NCBI GenBank assembly: GCA_016235265.1
Contig: JACRLI010000021.1
Span: 45,202 to 109,201 of the forward strand
Direction of reading: 5' to 3'
DNA length: 64,000 nt
Source of the DNA: Candidatus Eisenbacteria bacterium
GTDB lineage: Bacteria; Eisenbacteria; RBG-16-71-46; JACRLI01
The position numbers and the translations under genes are program-made. Of the stretch, positions 34,417 to 48,460 are shown one piece after another (within the stretch, counting starts at the first letter, position 1; every line of letters starts with the position of its first letter). Under the pieces are notes generated by a model, which was not told the DNA's origin, did no database searches, and was given only the letters and a program-made list of their open reading frames with translations.

Positions 34417-35370
34417 CTACCTTTCCCTCCAGTACTGCAGCAGGTCGCGCAGGGTCTGCTCGAAGGGGATCTCGGGGACCCAGCCGGTCTCGCGCTTGAA
34501 CTTGTCGTAGTCGCACAGCAGGATGGGCACGTCCGAAGGACGCATGCGCTTCGGGTCGGGCTTCACCTCGATCACCTTGTCCGTCATGGACAGGATCATC
34601 TTGAGCATGTCCCCGATCACCCAGCAGCGATTCGACCCGATGTTGTACACCTCGCCCGGCTTGCCCTTCTCCAGCGCCAGCCAGTAGGCGCGCACCACGT
34701 CGCGCACGTCGGTGAAGTCGCGCTTGGCCTCCAGGTTGCCCACGTGCAGCACCGGCGGGCGCCTGCCCTTCTCGATCTCCGCCACCTGCTTGCAGAAGTT
34801 CGAGGTGACGAACACGGAGCCGCGGCGCGGCCCCTCGTGGTTGAAGGCGCGCGTGCGCACCACGTCCAGCCCGTAGGAGCGGAAGTACTGGTAGCCGAGC
34901 ATGTCCTGGGCCACCTTGCTCACCGCGTAGGGCGAGAGCGGCCGGAGCGGGTTGGTCTCCCGGATCGGCACCTCGTCGGCGTGAACGTCCCCGTACTCCT
35001 CGCTGGATCCCGCGACGAGCACGCGTGTCTTCAGCCCCAGCCTGCGGATCGCCTCGAACAGGTGCAGCTGGCCGATCACGTTGGTGCTGAGCGTCTCCTC
35101 CGGCTGGTGCCACGACGCCGGCACGTAGCTCTGGGCCGCCAGGTGGTAGACCTGGTCGGGCTTCACCTCCGCGATGATCTCGTGCACCGAGGTGGCATCC
35201 CGGATGTCGCAGTCGTGCAACGTGAGCCCGGTGGTGATGTGGTCGATGTTCTCGGTCCGGCTCCGCCAGCGGTGGATCCCGTGGACCTCGGCCTTGGGCT
35301 GGGTCCGGGCGATGTACTCCACCAGGTGGCTGCCAACGAACCCCGTGACGCCGGTGATCAGAACGCGCAT
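34417..35370 (-). CDS. gmd: GDP-mannose 4,6-dehydratase
   Basis: Makes GDP-4-keto-6-deoxymannose from GDP-mannose. The 317-residue SDR shows VLITGVTGFVGSHLVEYI, VYHLAAQSYVPASWHQPEET, SSEEYGDVHADE, SPYAVSKVAQDMLGYQY, the Gmd-type TRAFNHEGPRRGSVFVTS and AKRDFTDVRDVVRAYWLAL. It is the first gene of the polysaccharide locus and has a promoter at 35415-35443 and AAGGAG before ATG 35370. Confidence 0.94.
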   Translation of the reverse strand: MRVLITGVTGFVGSHLVEYIARTQPKAEVHGIHRWRSRTENIDHITTGLTLHDCDIRDATSVHEIIAEVKPDQVYHLAAQSYVPASWHQPEETLSTNVIGQLHLFEAIRRLGLKTRVLVAGSSEEYGDVHADEVPIRETNPLRPLSPYAVSKVAQDMLGYQYFRSYGLDVVRTRAFNHEGPRRGSVFVTSNFCKQVAEIEKGRRPPVLHVGNLEAKRDFTDVRDVVRAYWLALEKGKPGEVYNIGSNRCWVIGDMLKMILSMTDKVIEVKPDPKRMRPSDVPILLCDYDKFKRETGWVPEIPFEQTLRDLLQYWRER

Positions 35371-35380
35371 CCAAGCTCCT

Positions 35381-35392
35381 TGACTCGAGTCA
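35381..35392. promoter_or_regulatory. 12-base palindrome in the gmd leader
   Basis: TGACTCGAGTCA, a perfect inverted repeat directly abutting the AAGGAG ribosome site of gmd and downstream of the predicted start point. It is operator-like, but no regulator gene is nearby. Confidence 0.4.
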
Positions 35393-35411
35393 TTTCCAGC
35401 GGAATAACCGG

Positions 35412-35443
35412 CTTACGGTAAGGCAATCCCGGCGCAAGGTCAA
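35412..35443 (-). promoter_or_regulatory. Promoter of the sugar-nucleotide unit with a palindrome over the -10
   Basis: Minus strand: TTGACC (35443-35438), 17-base spacer, TACCGT (35420-35415). The inverted repeat CTTACGGTAAG (35412-35422) covers the -10 box, a typical operator position. Confidence 0.5.
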
Positions 35444-35464
35444 CGCCGCCTCCGGGCACGCGAA

Positions 35465-35494
35465 GAGGGCGCGTCCAGGCTCGGACGCGCCCTC
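35465..35494 (-). terminator. Perfect 12-base GC hairpin after PEP-CTERM gene 2, no U-tract
   Basis: GAGGGCGCGTCC (35465-35476) pairs with its exact complement (35483-35494) around a six-base loop, 22 bases past the stop of the PEP-CTERM gene and before the gmd promoter. Confidence 0.6.
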
Positions 35495-35516
35495 CGGCGA
35501 AGCGGAAGCTACGGTG

Positions 35517-36260
35517 CTAGGCCCTGCGGCGCAGCATCACCAGCCCGGCGATGCCGACACCCATCAGCAGCAGCGTGCGGGGCTCCGGGATCACCGGCGC
35601 GCTCACCAGCCCGTAGTGGAATGCCACCGGCACACCGATTTCCAGGTCCGGGTCGATGCCCCAGCTGTGCACGTCGGCCATGCGTTCGCCGATCCCGACG
35701 AAACCGTCCACGGTGTAGGCGAAGAACGCGGTGCTGAGCGGCGCGACCCCGTTGCCGACGGTGGTCGTGGGAAGCTCCGGGTACAGGCCGTAGGTGTTCG
35801 GAGTGAAGGGCTCAAGGCCCCACGTGGCTTCCCACTCGGGCGCGAACTCGTTCGCCGGACCGGAAATCGCCAGCCACGGGTTGCCGGTGACCGGGTCCAC
35901 GGGGAGTTCCCCGACGTAGTTGTAGTGGAACGGGCCGATGTCCAGCAGCTCGAAGCCGCTGAGGCCGTTCATGCCCTCGGTGGGCATGTAGCCGAGATTG
36001 GTCACCCGGTAGATGAACAGGGTCACGTCGCCGGGAGCCGCGACACCGTAGACGGCGGGCCCATTCCCCTCGAGATAGAAGTCCACCTGGTCCACGGACA
36101 CGATGGCGTCGCGGGGGCGCTCCCCGTTGATCTGGGTGGAGCCGTCCGCCTTCCACCAGTAGGTCGCCGTGAAGGCCGGCGCCGGGAGCGCCGAGGCCAC
36201 CGCGGCCAGCGCGCACAGCAGGCCGGTGCAGAGCAAGATGCCGAAGGAGTAGCGACGCAT
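35517..36260 (-). CDS. PEP-CTERM sorting domain protein
   Basis: A 247-residue secreted protein. The signal peptide is RRYSFGILLCTGLLCALAAVASA. The body is rich in Tyr, Trp, Pro and Gly and looks like a beta-sandwich (TATYWWKADGSTQINGE, VTLFIYRVTNLGYMPTEGM, PLSTAFFAYTVDGFVGIGE). The end is IPEP, a hydrophobic segment (RTLLLMGVGIAGLVM) and LRRRA, the exosortase signal. It lies immediately upstream of the polysaccharide locus on the same strand but with its own promoter and hairpin. AAAGGAG lies 9-10 bases before ATG 36260. Function is unknown; attachment to the extracellular matrix is expected. Confidence 0.9.
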   Translation of the reverse strand: MRRYSFGILLCTGLLCALAAVASALPAPAFTATYWWKADGSTQINGERPRDAIVSVDQVDFYLEGNGPAVYGVAAPGDVTLFIYRVTNLGYMPTEGMNGLSGFELLDIGPFHYNYVGELPVDPVTGNPWLAISGPANEFAPEWEATWGLEPFTPNTYGLYPELPTTTVGNGVAPLSTAFFAYTVDGFVGIGERMADVHSWGIDPDLEIGVPVAFHYGLVSAPVIPEPRTLLLMGVGIAGLVMLRRRA

Positions 36261-36372
36261 GGAATCAGGTGCTCCTTTCCATCCGGGAGGCGAGATACGC
36301 CCTTGGTACGTGCCCCCGCCGGCTGCGGCGAAATTCCGGGCCAGGGCGCTCCGATTCATTTCAGTGCTAACA

Positions 36373-36401
36373 AGATTATCATGGATCCGGCCGCAATTCA
36401 A
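36373..36401 (-). promoter_or_regulatory. Promoter of PEP-CTERM gene 2
   Basis: Minus strand: TTGAAT (36401-36396), 17-base spacer, TAATCT (36378-36373). The -35 lies in the loop of a small inverted repeat (CCGCA at 36391-36395 with TGCGG at 36402-36406). Confidence 0.5.
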
Positions 36402-36420
36402 TGCGGGAATCCACAACCTT

Positions 36421-36442
36421 TGTAACTGGTTGTGAAATAATG
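36421..36442. promoter_or_regulatory. Putative regulator site shared with PEP-CTERM gene 1
   Basis: TGTAACTGGTTGTGAAATAA on the plus strand; compare TGTAACTACTTGTGACATAG at 7584. It starts 20 bases upstream of the -35 box of PEP-CTERM gene 2 and lies 27 bases from the pyrF stop. It is in the opposite orientation to its gene compared with the first site. Confidence 0.45.
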
Positions 36443-36468
36443 TCTTGAAGCAACGCTCTCGACGAGTC

Positions 36469-37173
36469 TCAAACTCGCCCGCGGCGCCCCGAACGGAACT
36501 GGGCCAGGGCCCTCGCGAGCGCGGCCGCGGGATCGGCCGCCCCGAACACCGCGCGGCCCAGGACCATGGCGTCCGCGCCTTCTCGTCCCGCAACCCCGGG
36601 AGTCGCCACGCGCGCCTGGTCGTGCGCGACGCCGTCGGCGAAACGGATGCCCGGCGTGACCAGCAACAGCCCCGGCCCCACCGCGCGACGCGCGGCGCGC
36701 GCTGCCTCCACCGACATCACCAGGCCATGAGCGCCGGCCGCGGCGGACTCGCGCGCGAGCCGGAGCACGCGGCCCGCCACGTCGCCGCCCTCGCTGGTGA
36801 GCACCGTCACCGCCAGGATCTGCGTGCCGCTGCCGCGCGCGCCCGCCACGGCCGCGGCCACGCCCCTGGGCCCCGCGGTGGCGTGCACGGTGAGCAGGTC
36901 CGCCCCCAGCTCCGCGGCGGAGCGCGCCGCGCCCTCCATGGTGTGCGGGATGTCATGAACCTTCAGGTCCAGGAACACGCCGTCGGCCTTCAGCCGCCGC
37001 ACCAGCGGCGGGCCGGCGGCGGTGAACAATTCCAGGCCCACCTTCACGCCGCAGCGCGCCCCCCCCAGCCGGCGCAGCTGCGCCAGGGCCTCGCGCGAGG
37101 TGGGAAAGTCGAGCGCCAGGAAGGCGCGCACGCCGCCGGGCGGGCGCGCGGGCCGGGTGCGGATGGTGGTCAC
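36469..37173 (-). CDS. pyrF: Orotidine 5'-phosphate decarboxylase
   Basis: The last step of UMP synthesis. The 234-residue TIM barrel has FLALDFPTSREALAQ, KVGLELFTAAGPPLVRRLK, the catalytic VFLDLKVHDIPHTMEGAAR (Asp-x-Lys-x2-Asp), LLTVHATAGPRGV and VTPGIRFADG, with the phosphate-binding VLGRAVFGAADP at the end. The start is GTG 37173 after CGGAGG. It is the last gene of the pyr operon, 55 bases after pyrD. Confidence 0.95.
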   Translation of the reverse strand: MTTIRTRPARPPGGVRAFLALDFPTSREALAQLRRLGGARCGVKVGLELFTAAGPPLVRRLKADGVFLDLKVHDIPHTMEGAARSAAELGADLLTVHATAGPRGVAAAVAGARGSGTQILAVTVLTSEGGDVAGRVLRLARESAAAGAHGLVMSVEAARAARRAVGPGLLLVTPGIRFADGVAHDQARVATPGVAGREGADAMVLGRAVFGAADPAAALARALAQFRSGRRGRV

Positions 37174-37228
37174 GGGAGCCTCCGAACGAAACCTGCGAAC
37201 GTGGCGCGCCGCGCGGGTTCGGGACAGT

Positions 37229-38218
37229 TCACTTCAGCGTGGCGCGCTGTCCGAGCGCGCCGACAAGGTCGCGGCAGCTCGACGCGCCGATTTCCGCGAG
37301 CGCGCGCCGCAGCGCGGCGGCCCGCACGCCCGCGCCGGACGGGTCCAGGAACAGCGCCGTGCCCACCTGCACCGCCGCGGCGCCGGCCAGCAGGAAGCCC
37401 AGCACGTCGCGCGCCTCCATGATGCCGCCGATGCCGATCACCGGGATTCGAAGAGCCCCCGCCAGGCGCCGCACCATCGCCATCGCCACCGGCCGCACCG
37501 CGGGCCCGGAGAGCCCGCCCGCGCCCGGCGAGGGCAGCGCGGTGCGCGACTTCCAGTGCACATCGGCGCCCACCAGCGTGTTGATGGCCGACACGGCGTC
37601 GGCGCCGGCGTCCTGCGCCGCCCGGCCCAGGGCCACGATGTCGTGCGTGTTGGGCGTGAGCTTGGCGACCAGGAACCGCCCGGTGCGCGCGCGCACCCCG
37701 CGCACCACCCCGGCCACCTGCGCCGGGTCGGTGCCCAGGTCCAGGCCGCCGCGGGCCACGTTGGGGCACGACAGGTTGAGCTCGAAACCCTCGAAACCGT
37801 CGTGCCCTTCGAGCCGCTCCGCCTGGGTCGCGTAGTCGCCCGGGGAGTAGCCGCCCAGGCTGACCAGCCGCAGCGGCGGCAGGGCGCGAAGCAGGGGCAG
37901 CTTCTCCCCCACGAAGCGGTCCAGCCCCACGTTCTCGAGCCCGATGGAATTGAGCATCCCCGATGCCGTCTCCGCCACGCGCGGGGCGGGGTTGCCAGGG
38001 CGGGGCTGCAGCGTGACCGTCTTGGTGACGAACCCGCCGATCTCCTCCATGGGCAGCGCCCCGGCCAGTTCCGGGCCGTAGCCGCAACAGCCGGACGCCA
38101 GCAGCACCGGCGTGCGCAGCGTGAACGGGCCCAGCTTCACGGCCAGCGCGCCGGGCGCATCCGGGCCGCACCCGCCCGCGCCCGCGCCCCCCGCGTCCTG
38201 CCCTCTTACGTCCGGCAT
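37229..38218 (-). CDS. pyrD: Dihydroorotate dehydrogenase B, catalytic subunit
   Basis: Oxidises dihydroorotate to orotate. Features of the NAD-linked class 1B enzyme are visible: LRTPVLLASGCCGYG, GGFVTKTVTLQPRPGNPAPRV, NSIGLENVGLDRF, the active-site Cys in FELNLSCPNVARGG, LVAKLTPNTHDIVALG, INTLVGADVHW, GGLSGPAVRPVAM and GIGGIMEARDVLGFLLAGAAAVQVGTA for FMN phosphate. The N-terminus has a Gly/Ala-rich extension of about 25 residues. It partners with PyrK, whose gene overlaps it by 13 bases. Confidence 0.95.
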   Translation of the reverse strand: MPDVRGQDAGGAGAGGCGPDAPGALAVKLGPFTLRTPVLLASGCCGYGPELAGALPMEEIGGFVTKTVTLQPRPGNPAPRVAETASGMLNSIGLENVGLDRFVGEKLPLLRALPPLRLVSLGGYSPGDYATQAERLEGHDGFEGFELNLSCPNVARGGLDLGTDPAQVAGVVRGVRARTGRFLVAKLTPNTHDIVALGRAAQDAGADAVSAINTLVGADVHWKSRTALPSPGAGGLSGPAVRPVAMAMVRRLAGALRIPVIGIGGIMEARDVLGFLLAGAAAVQVGTALFLDPSGAGVRAAALRRALAEIGASSCRDLVGALGQRATLK

Positions 38219-39054
38219 GCCGCCTCCCTCTCCCAGTCGATCCGCCGGGCGTCGAACGCCGGCCCGTCCTCGCAGGCCATGGCGAAAGTCGGCGCGGGGG
38301 GCTCGCCCGCGGGCACGGGCGATCCCCCTGGATCCGCGTGCGCCACCGGCACGGCGCAGCCGCGGCACACGCCCACGCCGCAGGGCATGGGCGCTTCCAC
38401 CGACACGTACGCTTCGAGCGCCCGCTCGCGCGCCAGCGCGGCGGTGGCGGCCAGCAGCCCCATGGGGCCGCACGCGAACAGCGTCGGCGCGGGGCCCGCG
38501 CCGGCAGGGATCGCATCGAGAGCGCGGCGCACCGCGTCGAGCACCGTGCCGCGCTCCCCGCGGGAGCCGTCCTCGGTGCAGATCACGGAATCGAGCGCGG
38601 CCAGCTCCGGGGAATCCCACAGCAGGGGCGCGCGGGTGGCGCCGTAGAAGAAGCGCACGCGGGCCGGGTCGGAGGCCCCGCGCGAGACGTACAGCAGCGG
38701 CGCGACCCCGTAGCCTCCCGCGACCATCCACAGCGGGCCGGGCAGTCGCGGGAAGCCGCGCCCCAGCGGGCCGTGGCCCTCGAGCCGCGAACCCAGCGGC
38801 AGGCGGGCCAGCGCGCGCGTGCCGCGGCCGGCTTCCGAGAACAGGATGCGGAACGAGGCCGGCCCCGCGCCGCCGGCATCCCAGTCGAGCAGGCTGAACG
38901 GGCGGGGCCAGAAGACCTCGGGAAGGTTGAGCTGGACGAACTGGCCGGCGGATGCCCCGGGTGCGGAACAGTTCAGGACGAAGCTCGCGAGATGCTGACG
39001 CTCGGCCACCGCCTGGCGTTCGCGCAGCTCCGCGCGGAAGCGGATCCAGCCCAC
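38206..39054 (-). CDS. pyrK: Dihydroorotate dehydrogenase B, electron transfer subunit
   Basis: Passes electrons from PyrD to NAD+ through FAD and a [2Fe-2S] cluster. The 282-residue protein has the FAD-binding QFVQLNLPEVFWPRPFSLLD, the NAD region PLWMVAGGYGVAPLLYVSR and TLFACGPMGLLAATAALA, and the cluster motif MPCGVGVCRGCAV with a fourth Cys in TFAMACEDGPAF. Start is GTG 39054, nine bases after the TPR lipoprotein stop, without a clear ribosome site, so coupling to the upstream gene is likely. Confidence 0.93.
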   Translation of the reverse strand: MGWIRFRAELRERQAVAERQHLASFVLNCSAPGASAGQFVQLNLPEVFWPRPFSLLDWDAGGAGPASFRILFSEAGRGTRALARLPLGSRLEGHGPLGRGFPRLPGPLWMVAGGYGVAPLLYVSRGASDPARVRFFYGATRAPLLWDSPELAALDSVICTEDGSRGERGTVLDAVRRALDAIPAGAGPAPTLFACGPMGLLAATAALARERALEAYVSVEAPMPCGVGVCRGCAVPVAHADPGGSPVPAGEPPAPTFAMACEDGPAFDARRIDWEREAACRT

Positions 39055-39062
39055 GCGCGGGC

Positions 39063-41032
39063 CTACCGGTTGCCCGGCGGGGCGGCCCCGCCGGTATCGG
39101 GCTCGGCCGGGGCGCCCGGCATGTGCGGCAGGCTGTCGGGCGGGGCCGGGCCGCCCGGGGCCGCGCCCGCAGGCGGCGGTACAGTCGGCGGCGCGGCCGG
39201 CGGCGCGGCCGGCGACGCGGGCGCAGATCCGGGTGGCGGACTGCCCTTCGGCGCGGCGGAGGTGTCTGGGGGCGTGGAGCCCGGCGGAGGCGCAGAGCCC
39301 GGCGGGCCGCCCCTTCGCACAGCAGAAGTATCCGCCGTCACCGGCGGCACGCTGTCCATCTCGGCCGCCTGGATCGAGGGCACCGAGCTGCCCGCCGGCA
39401 CCATCGGCCTCGAGATGCCGCGCGAGGCCGCGGTGGCCCGCGTCACCGAATCCGCGCGCATCGCCTCCGCGCGCTTCAGGGCCTCGCGGCGCAACGAGTC
39501 CGAGTACGCGATCAAACGTATGGAATCGGCCACTGTCTTCCTGCGCAGCGAGTCCGCGCGCGCCGCCTGGGCGATGGAGTCGGCGATGGCCTCGGGCGGC
39601 TTGGGGCACGGGATGTTGGTGGTGTCCCGGCCGCCGGCGGCCAGCACGGAGTCCGCGGCGGCCCCGAAGTGCCGCTGCAGCGTGTCCTGCGCCGCCAGCC
39701 CGAACGCGGTGCTCGAGTACCGCGCGGCCACGCGCGCGTACGCGGAATCGGCCGCGGCCGGTCGCTTCATCTTCGCCAGCACCCAGCCCGCCGCGAAGGC
39801 GGCCTTGGGTCCGAAGCGGGTGAAGCTGTAGGCGCGCTCCACCCCCAGGTACTCCACCAGGGCGCGGTCCAGCTTCTTCATGTCGAAGCAGTAGAGCTCG
39901 GCCAGCAGGAAGGCGGTCTCCGCCCGGCCGTCGAAGTGGCTCTTCGAGTCGGCCATCATCTTCTTGTACTCGGCGGCCCGGGCCAGCCCGGAGTTCCGTT
40001 CCTTGGCCACGTCGGTGAACTCGGAGCGCGGCATGGTGTTCACGGCGTCGTAGAACTTGCGCGCCTGGTCGAAGTCCTCCCTGTTCACCTCCTGGATGTA
40101 GCCGAGCTGGTAGGCGGCCACCGAGCCGAACCGGTCGTTGGGGTGCGCCTCCTTGATCGTCGTGTACTGGTCCACGGCGCGGTCCACCTGGCCGCGCAGC
40201 GCCTCGCACCCCGCGATCCGCAATTGAAGGTCGGGATCCCGCATCTGCTGGAGGTCCTTGGGCTGCGCGCGGACGTCAATCTGCTGCTGGCGGTAGTAGG
40301 TGATGGCTTCCTCGAAGCGGCGGGCGCGCTCGAGGGCCTCTCCCACCTTCAGCCGGGCGGCGAAGCGGTCCTCCTCGCGCGGGGCGTCGAGGGCCACCTG
40401 CGAGAACTCGGTGCGCGCGCTGTCCCATTCCTCGAGCTGGAAGTAGGCCTCGCCGCGGTAGGTCTGCGAGCGGTAGCGCTCCTCGCTGGCGGGACATTCG
40501 CGGATCAGGCGGGTGTAGGTCTCCAGCGCCTCGCGGCTGCGCTTCTGCTGCCGGAACCCGTCGCCCAGGGTGATCAGGGCCTGGTCCTTGCCGGCGTAGT
40601 CCGGGAACCGGGCCAGCACCTGGTTCAGCGTGCTCTCGGCGTCGGCGAAGCGGCGCAGCCGGGTCAGCGCCTGGGCCTGGCCGGTGAGGGCGTCGGGAAC
40701 GAACCGGCTCTGAGGCAGGCTGTCGCACAGCAGCTGGAACTGGGTCACGGCGCCCTCGTAGTCGCCCTTGCCCAGCTGGCAGCGCCCGATCAGGAGCACC
40801 GCCTCGTCCACGTACTTGCTGTCGGGGAACTTGGTGAGCAGGTTGGTGCACGCGCGCATGCACTGTTCGTACTGGGCCAGCTCGGCCGCCGAGGCGCCCT
40901 GGAGCGGGTTGCGGGCCCTCTCCTCCATGGCCTTGTCCCAGGCCTTGCGTGCCATGTAGAAGGTGTTGTAGTACGCACAGCCACCCAGGAACAGCGTGAC
41001 CAGGAGAGCGACCAGCGCGACCGGGATGCGCC

Positions 41033-41036
<4 letters not shown>
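39063..41036 (-). CDS. TPR-repeat lipoprotein
   Basis: A 657-residue lipoprotein: signal segment [19 protein letters not shown] with lipobox, then [17 protein letters not shown]. About ten TPR units follow (for example [47 protein letters not shown] and [28 protein letters not shown]). A helical, Ser/Arg/Asp-rich region and a C-terminal tail of about 120 residues rich in Pro, Gly and Ala complete it. The architecture recalls outer-membrane assembly or cell-envelope scaffold lipoproteins (BamD/YbgF-like TPR), but the family is not identified. Start is GTG 41036, overlapping the carB stop in the GTGA pattern, so it is translated with the pyrimidine genes although nothing in it suggests a role in that pathway. 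Confidence 0.85.
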
Positions 41037-44256
<3,220 letters not shown>

Positions 44257-44260
<4 letters not shown>

Positions 44261-45444
44261 ATTGTCCCCGTGCCCGCGGCCCGCGCGGGCGCCAGCGTGC
44301 GGGCGAAGTCGTCAAAGGCCGGTCGGGCGTCGTGCGGCCCGGGGCCCGCCTCGGGATGGAACTGGATGGCGGTGACCGGCAGCGAGCGGTGGCGGAAGCC
44401 CTCGAGGGTGCCGTCGTTGAGATTGCGCAGCGTGGGCTCCCAGTCGCGGGCGCGAGCTTCGTCCCAGCGCACGCAGTAGTTGTGGTTCTGCGAAGTGATG
44501 GCCACCCGCCCGGTGGCGATCTCGCCCACCGGGTGGTTGCCGCCGTGGTGCCCGTAGCGGAGCTTGTAGGTCTCCATGCCCAGCGCCCGTGCCAGCACCT
44601 GGTGGCCGAGGCAGATGCCCAGCACCGGCAGGGTGCCGATCAGCGAGGCGGCCAGATCCACCACGTGGGGCACGTCCACGGGATCGCCCGGGCCGTTGGA
44701 GAACACCACGCCGTCGGGCCGCCACGCCAGCAGCTCCGCGCGCGCCACCCGCGCCGGGTACACCCTCACCCGCGCGCCTCGCTCCGCCAGCTGGCGCAGG
44801 ATGCTGCGCTTCACGCCGCAGTCCACCACCGCCACCCGGGGGGCTGCGCCCGCGAGCGGGGCGGGCACCGGGCGCGGCACGAAACTCGCGGACACGCCGC
44901 CGGGCCCGGCCGGCGCGGGCCCGGGCGGCACGGGATCCTCGAAGTCGTACGCGGCGGGGGCGCTGACTCGGTCCACGAAGTCGCCCCCGGTCACTTCGGG
45001 GTGCGCACGGGCGCGGTCCACCAGCTCGGAGGCCGCCAGGCCCGTGGAGTCGATGCAGCCCTTGAGCACGCCGGCCTCGCGCAGCCGGCGGACGAGAGCC
45101 CGGGTGTCCACGCCCCGGATGCCCACCACGCCGCGCTCCGCGAGCAGCGGCTCCAGCTCGGGAGCCACGCCCCCGCTGGTGGTGGCCTCGCGCACCACCA
45201 CTCCCTCGGCCTGGAAGCGGTCCGACTCGTGGTCGTCCGGGCTCACGCCGTAGTTGCCGATCAGCGGGTAGGAGAAGGTGACGAACTGCCCGCGGTAGGA
45301 CGGATCGGTGAGGATCTCCGTGTAGCCGGCCATCGAGGTGTGGAACACCACCTCGGCACAGGCGGTTCCGGCGGCCCCGTAGGCGAAGCCCCGGAAGACC
45401 GTGCCATCCTCGAGCGCCAGCAGGGCGGGGCGCAACCCGCCCAT
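44257..45444 (-). CDS. carA: Carbamoyl-phosphate synthase small subunit
   Basis: The glutaminase subunit, 395 residues. The N-terminal domain has [41 protein letters not shown] and [17 protein letters not shown]. The class I amidotransferase domain has [28 protein letters not shown], the nucleophile Cys in [28 protein letters not shown] and the His-Pro-Glu of [13 protein letters not shown]. It overlaps pyrC by one base (TGATG) and carB by four. Confidence 0.97.
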
Positions 45445-46747
45445 CAGGAGCGGGCCCCCGCGGCCGAGGGCAGGTCCGAGTGCGTGGGGCGGCCTTCCAG
45501 CAGCGTCAGCACCGGCTTGCCGGTCATCTCCAGGCCTTCGAAGGGGGTGTTGCGGCAGCGGGACGCGAAGTCCGCCCCACGCACCGTCCAGCGCGCGCGG
45601 GGGTCGAACACCGCCAGGTCGGCGGAGGCGCCGGCGGCGATCGGCGCGGGCGGCAGGCCCAGCGCCTCGCGCGGCCCGCGCGCCCACAGCCACGCCCACA
45701 CCAGGGGCGAGAGCCGCCCGGACTCCACCAGCGCGGTGTGGCTGGAGGCCAGCGCCGTCTCCAGCCCCACGAAGCCCGGCGGGGCCTCGCCGAACGGGCG
45801 CGCCTTCTCCTCGGAGGAGTGCGGCGCGTGGTCGGTGGCCAGCGCGGTGAGCGTGCCGTCGCCCAGCGCCTCGAACAGCGCCTCCTGGTGCTCCAGGCTG
45901 CGCAGCGGCGGGTTCACGCGGAAGGTGCCGTCGTGCACGCGGGTGTCCTCGTCGGTGAACCACAGATAGTGCGGCGCGGTCTCGCCGGTGATGGGCAGCC
46001 CCTCCGCGCGCGCGCGGCGGATGGCGGCCACCGCGCTGGCGGTGGACACGTGCGCGAAGTGGATCCGCCCGCCGGTGAGCCGCGAGAGCACGATGTCGCG
46101 CTCCACGCACAACTCCTCGGAGGCCGCGGGAATGCCCGCGCGCCCCAGTTCCAGCGACACGCGGCCCTCGTGCATCACGCCCCCGCCCGAGAGCGCCTCG
46201 TCCTCGGCGTGCTCGATGAGCGTGCGGCCCTCGGAGGACAGCCACTCCAGCACCTTGCGCGCCGCGCCCGCGCTGCGCACCGGGTCGCCGTCGTCACTGG
46301 CTGCCACCGCGCCCGCGGCGAACAGCGCCGGCAGGTCCGAGGGCGCCTCGCCCCTGCGGCCGGAGGTGGCGGCCACCACGGGGTGCAGCCGGCAGGTGCC
46401 CGCGCGGCGCGCCTGCTCCAGGAGCGCCAGCACCAGGAAGGGATGGTCGAGCGGCGGGTTGGTGTTGGGCATGCAGGCGACGTCGGTAAAGCCGCCGCGC
46501 GCCGCGGCGGCCAGGCCGGTCTGCACCGTCTCCTCGTCGCTGCGGCCCGGCTGGCGCAGGTGCACGTGCATGTCGAAGCAGCCGGGCAGCACCCACATCC
46601 CGGCGCAGTCCATCACCTCCGCGCCCGCGACTGGAAGGCCCGGGCCCACCGCGGCGATGCGGCCGTTCTCGATGCGCACGTCGGCCGCCTCGTCGGCGCT
46701 GCGGAATGGATCCAGCACCCGCCCGCCGGCCAGCAGCAGCGCCCGAC

Positions 46748-46751
<4 letters not shown>
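45444..46751 (-). CDS. pyrC: Dihydroorotase
   Basis: Cyclises carbamoyl-aspartate to dihydroorotate. The 435-residue amidohydrolase has the metal-binding LPGCFDMHVHLRQPGRSDEE near residue 60, ACMPNTNPPLD, HFAHVSTASAVAAIRRA, GETAPHYLWFTDED, RVNPPLRSLEHQEALFEAL and the catalytic Asp in ALATDHAPHSSEEK. It is the class I (PyrC-1) type. Start is GTG 46751, overlapping the pyrB stop (GTGA). Confidence 0.96.
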
Positions 46752-48332
<1,581 letters not shown>

Positions 48333-48371
48333 TTAAAAGGGATCTGCGTGGTCGGTAGTGGTCAACCGGGG

Positions 48372-48401
48372 AGGTTAGCATCCGGGCCTCGAGGGGCACA
48401 A
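48372..48401 (-). promoter_or_regulatory. Promoter of the pyr operon
   Basis: Minus strand: TTGTGC (48401-48396), 18-base spacer, TAACCT (48377-48372). It predicts a leader of about 130 bases that includes the attenuator. Confidence 0.5.
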
Positions 48402-48460
48402 GCGGAAAACTGCCGCGTCGGCGGCCGGGCCCCGCCGGGGCGCCCGGGGCGCCCCCGCGC

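Noticed and set aside
37229-38218. PyrD as a class 2 quinone-linked enzyme
   Set aside because: The Cys in LNLSCPN and the overlapping pyrK gene show the NAD-linked class 1B form.
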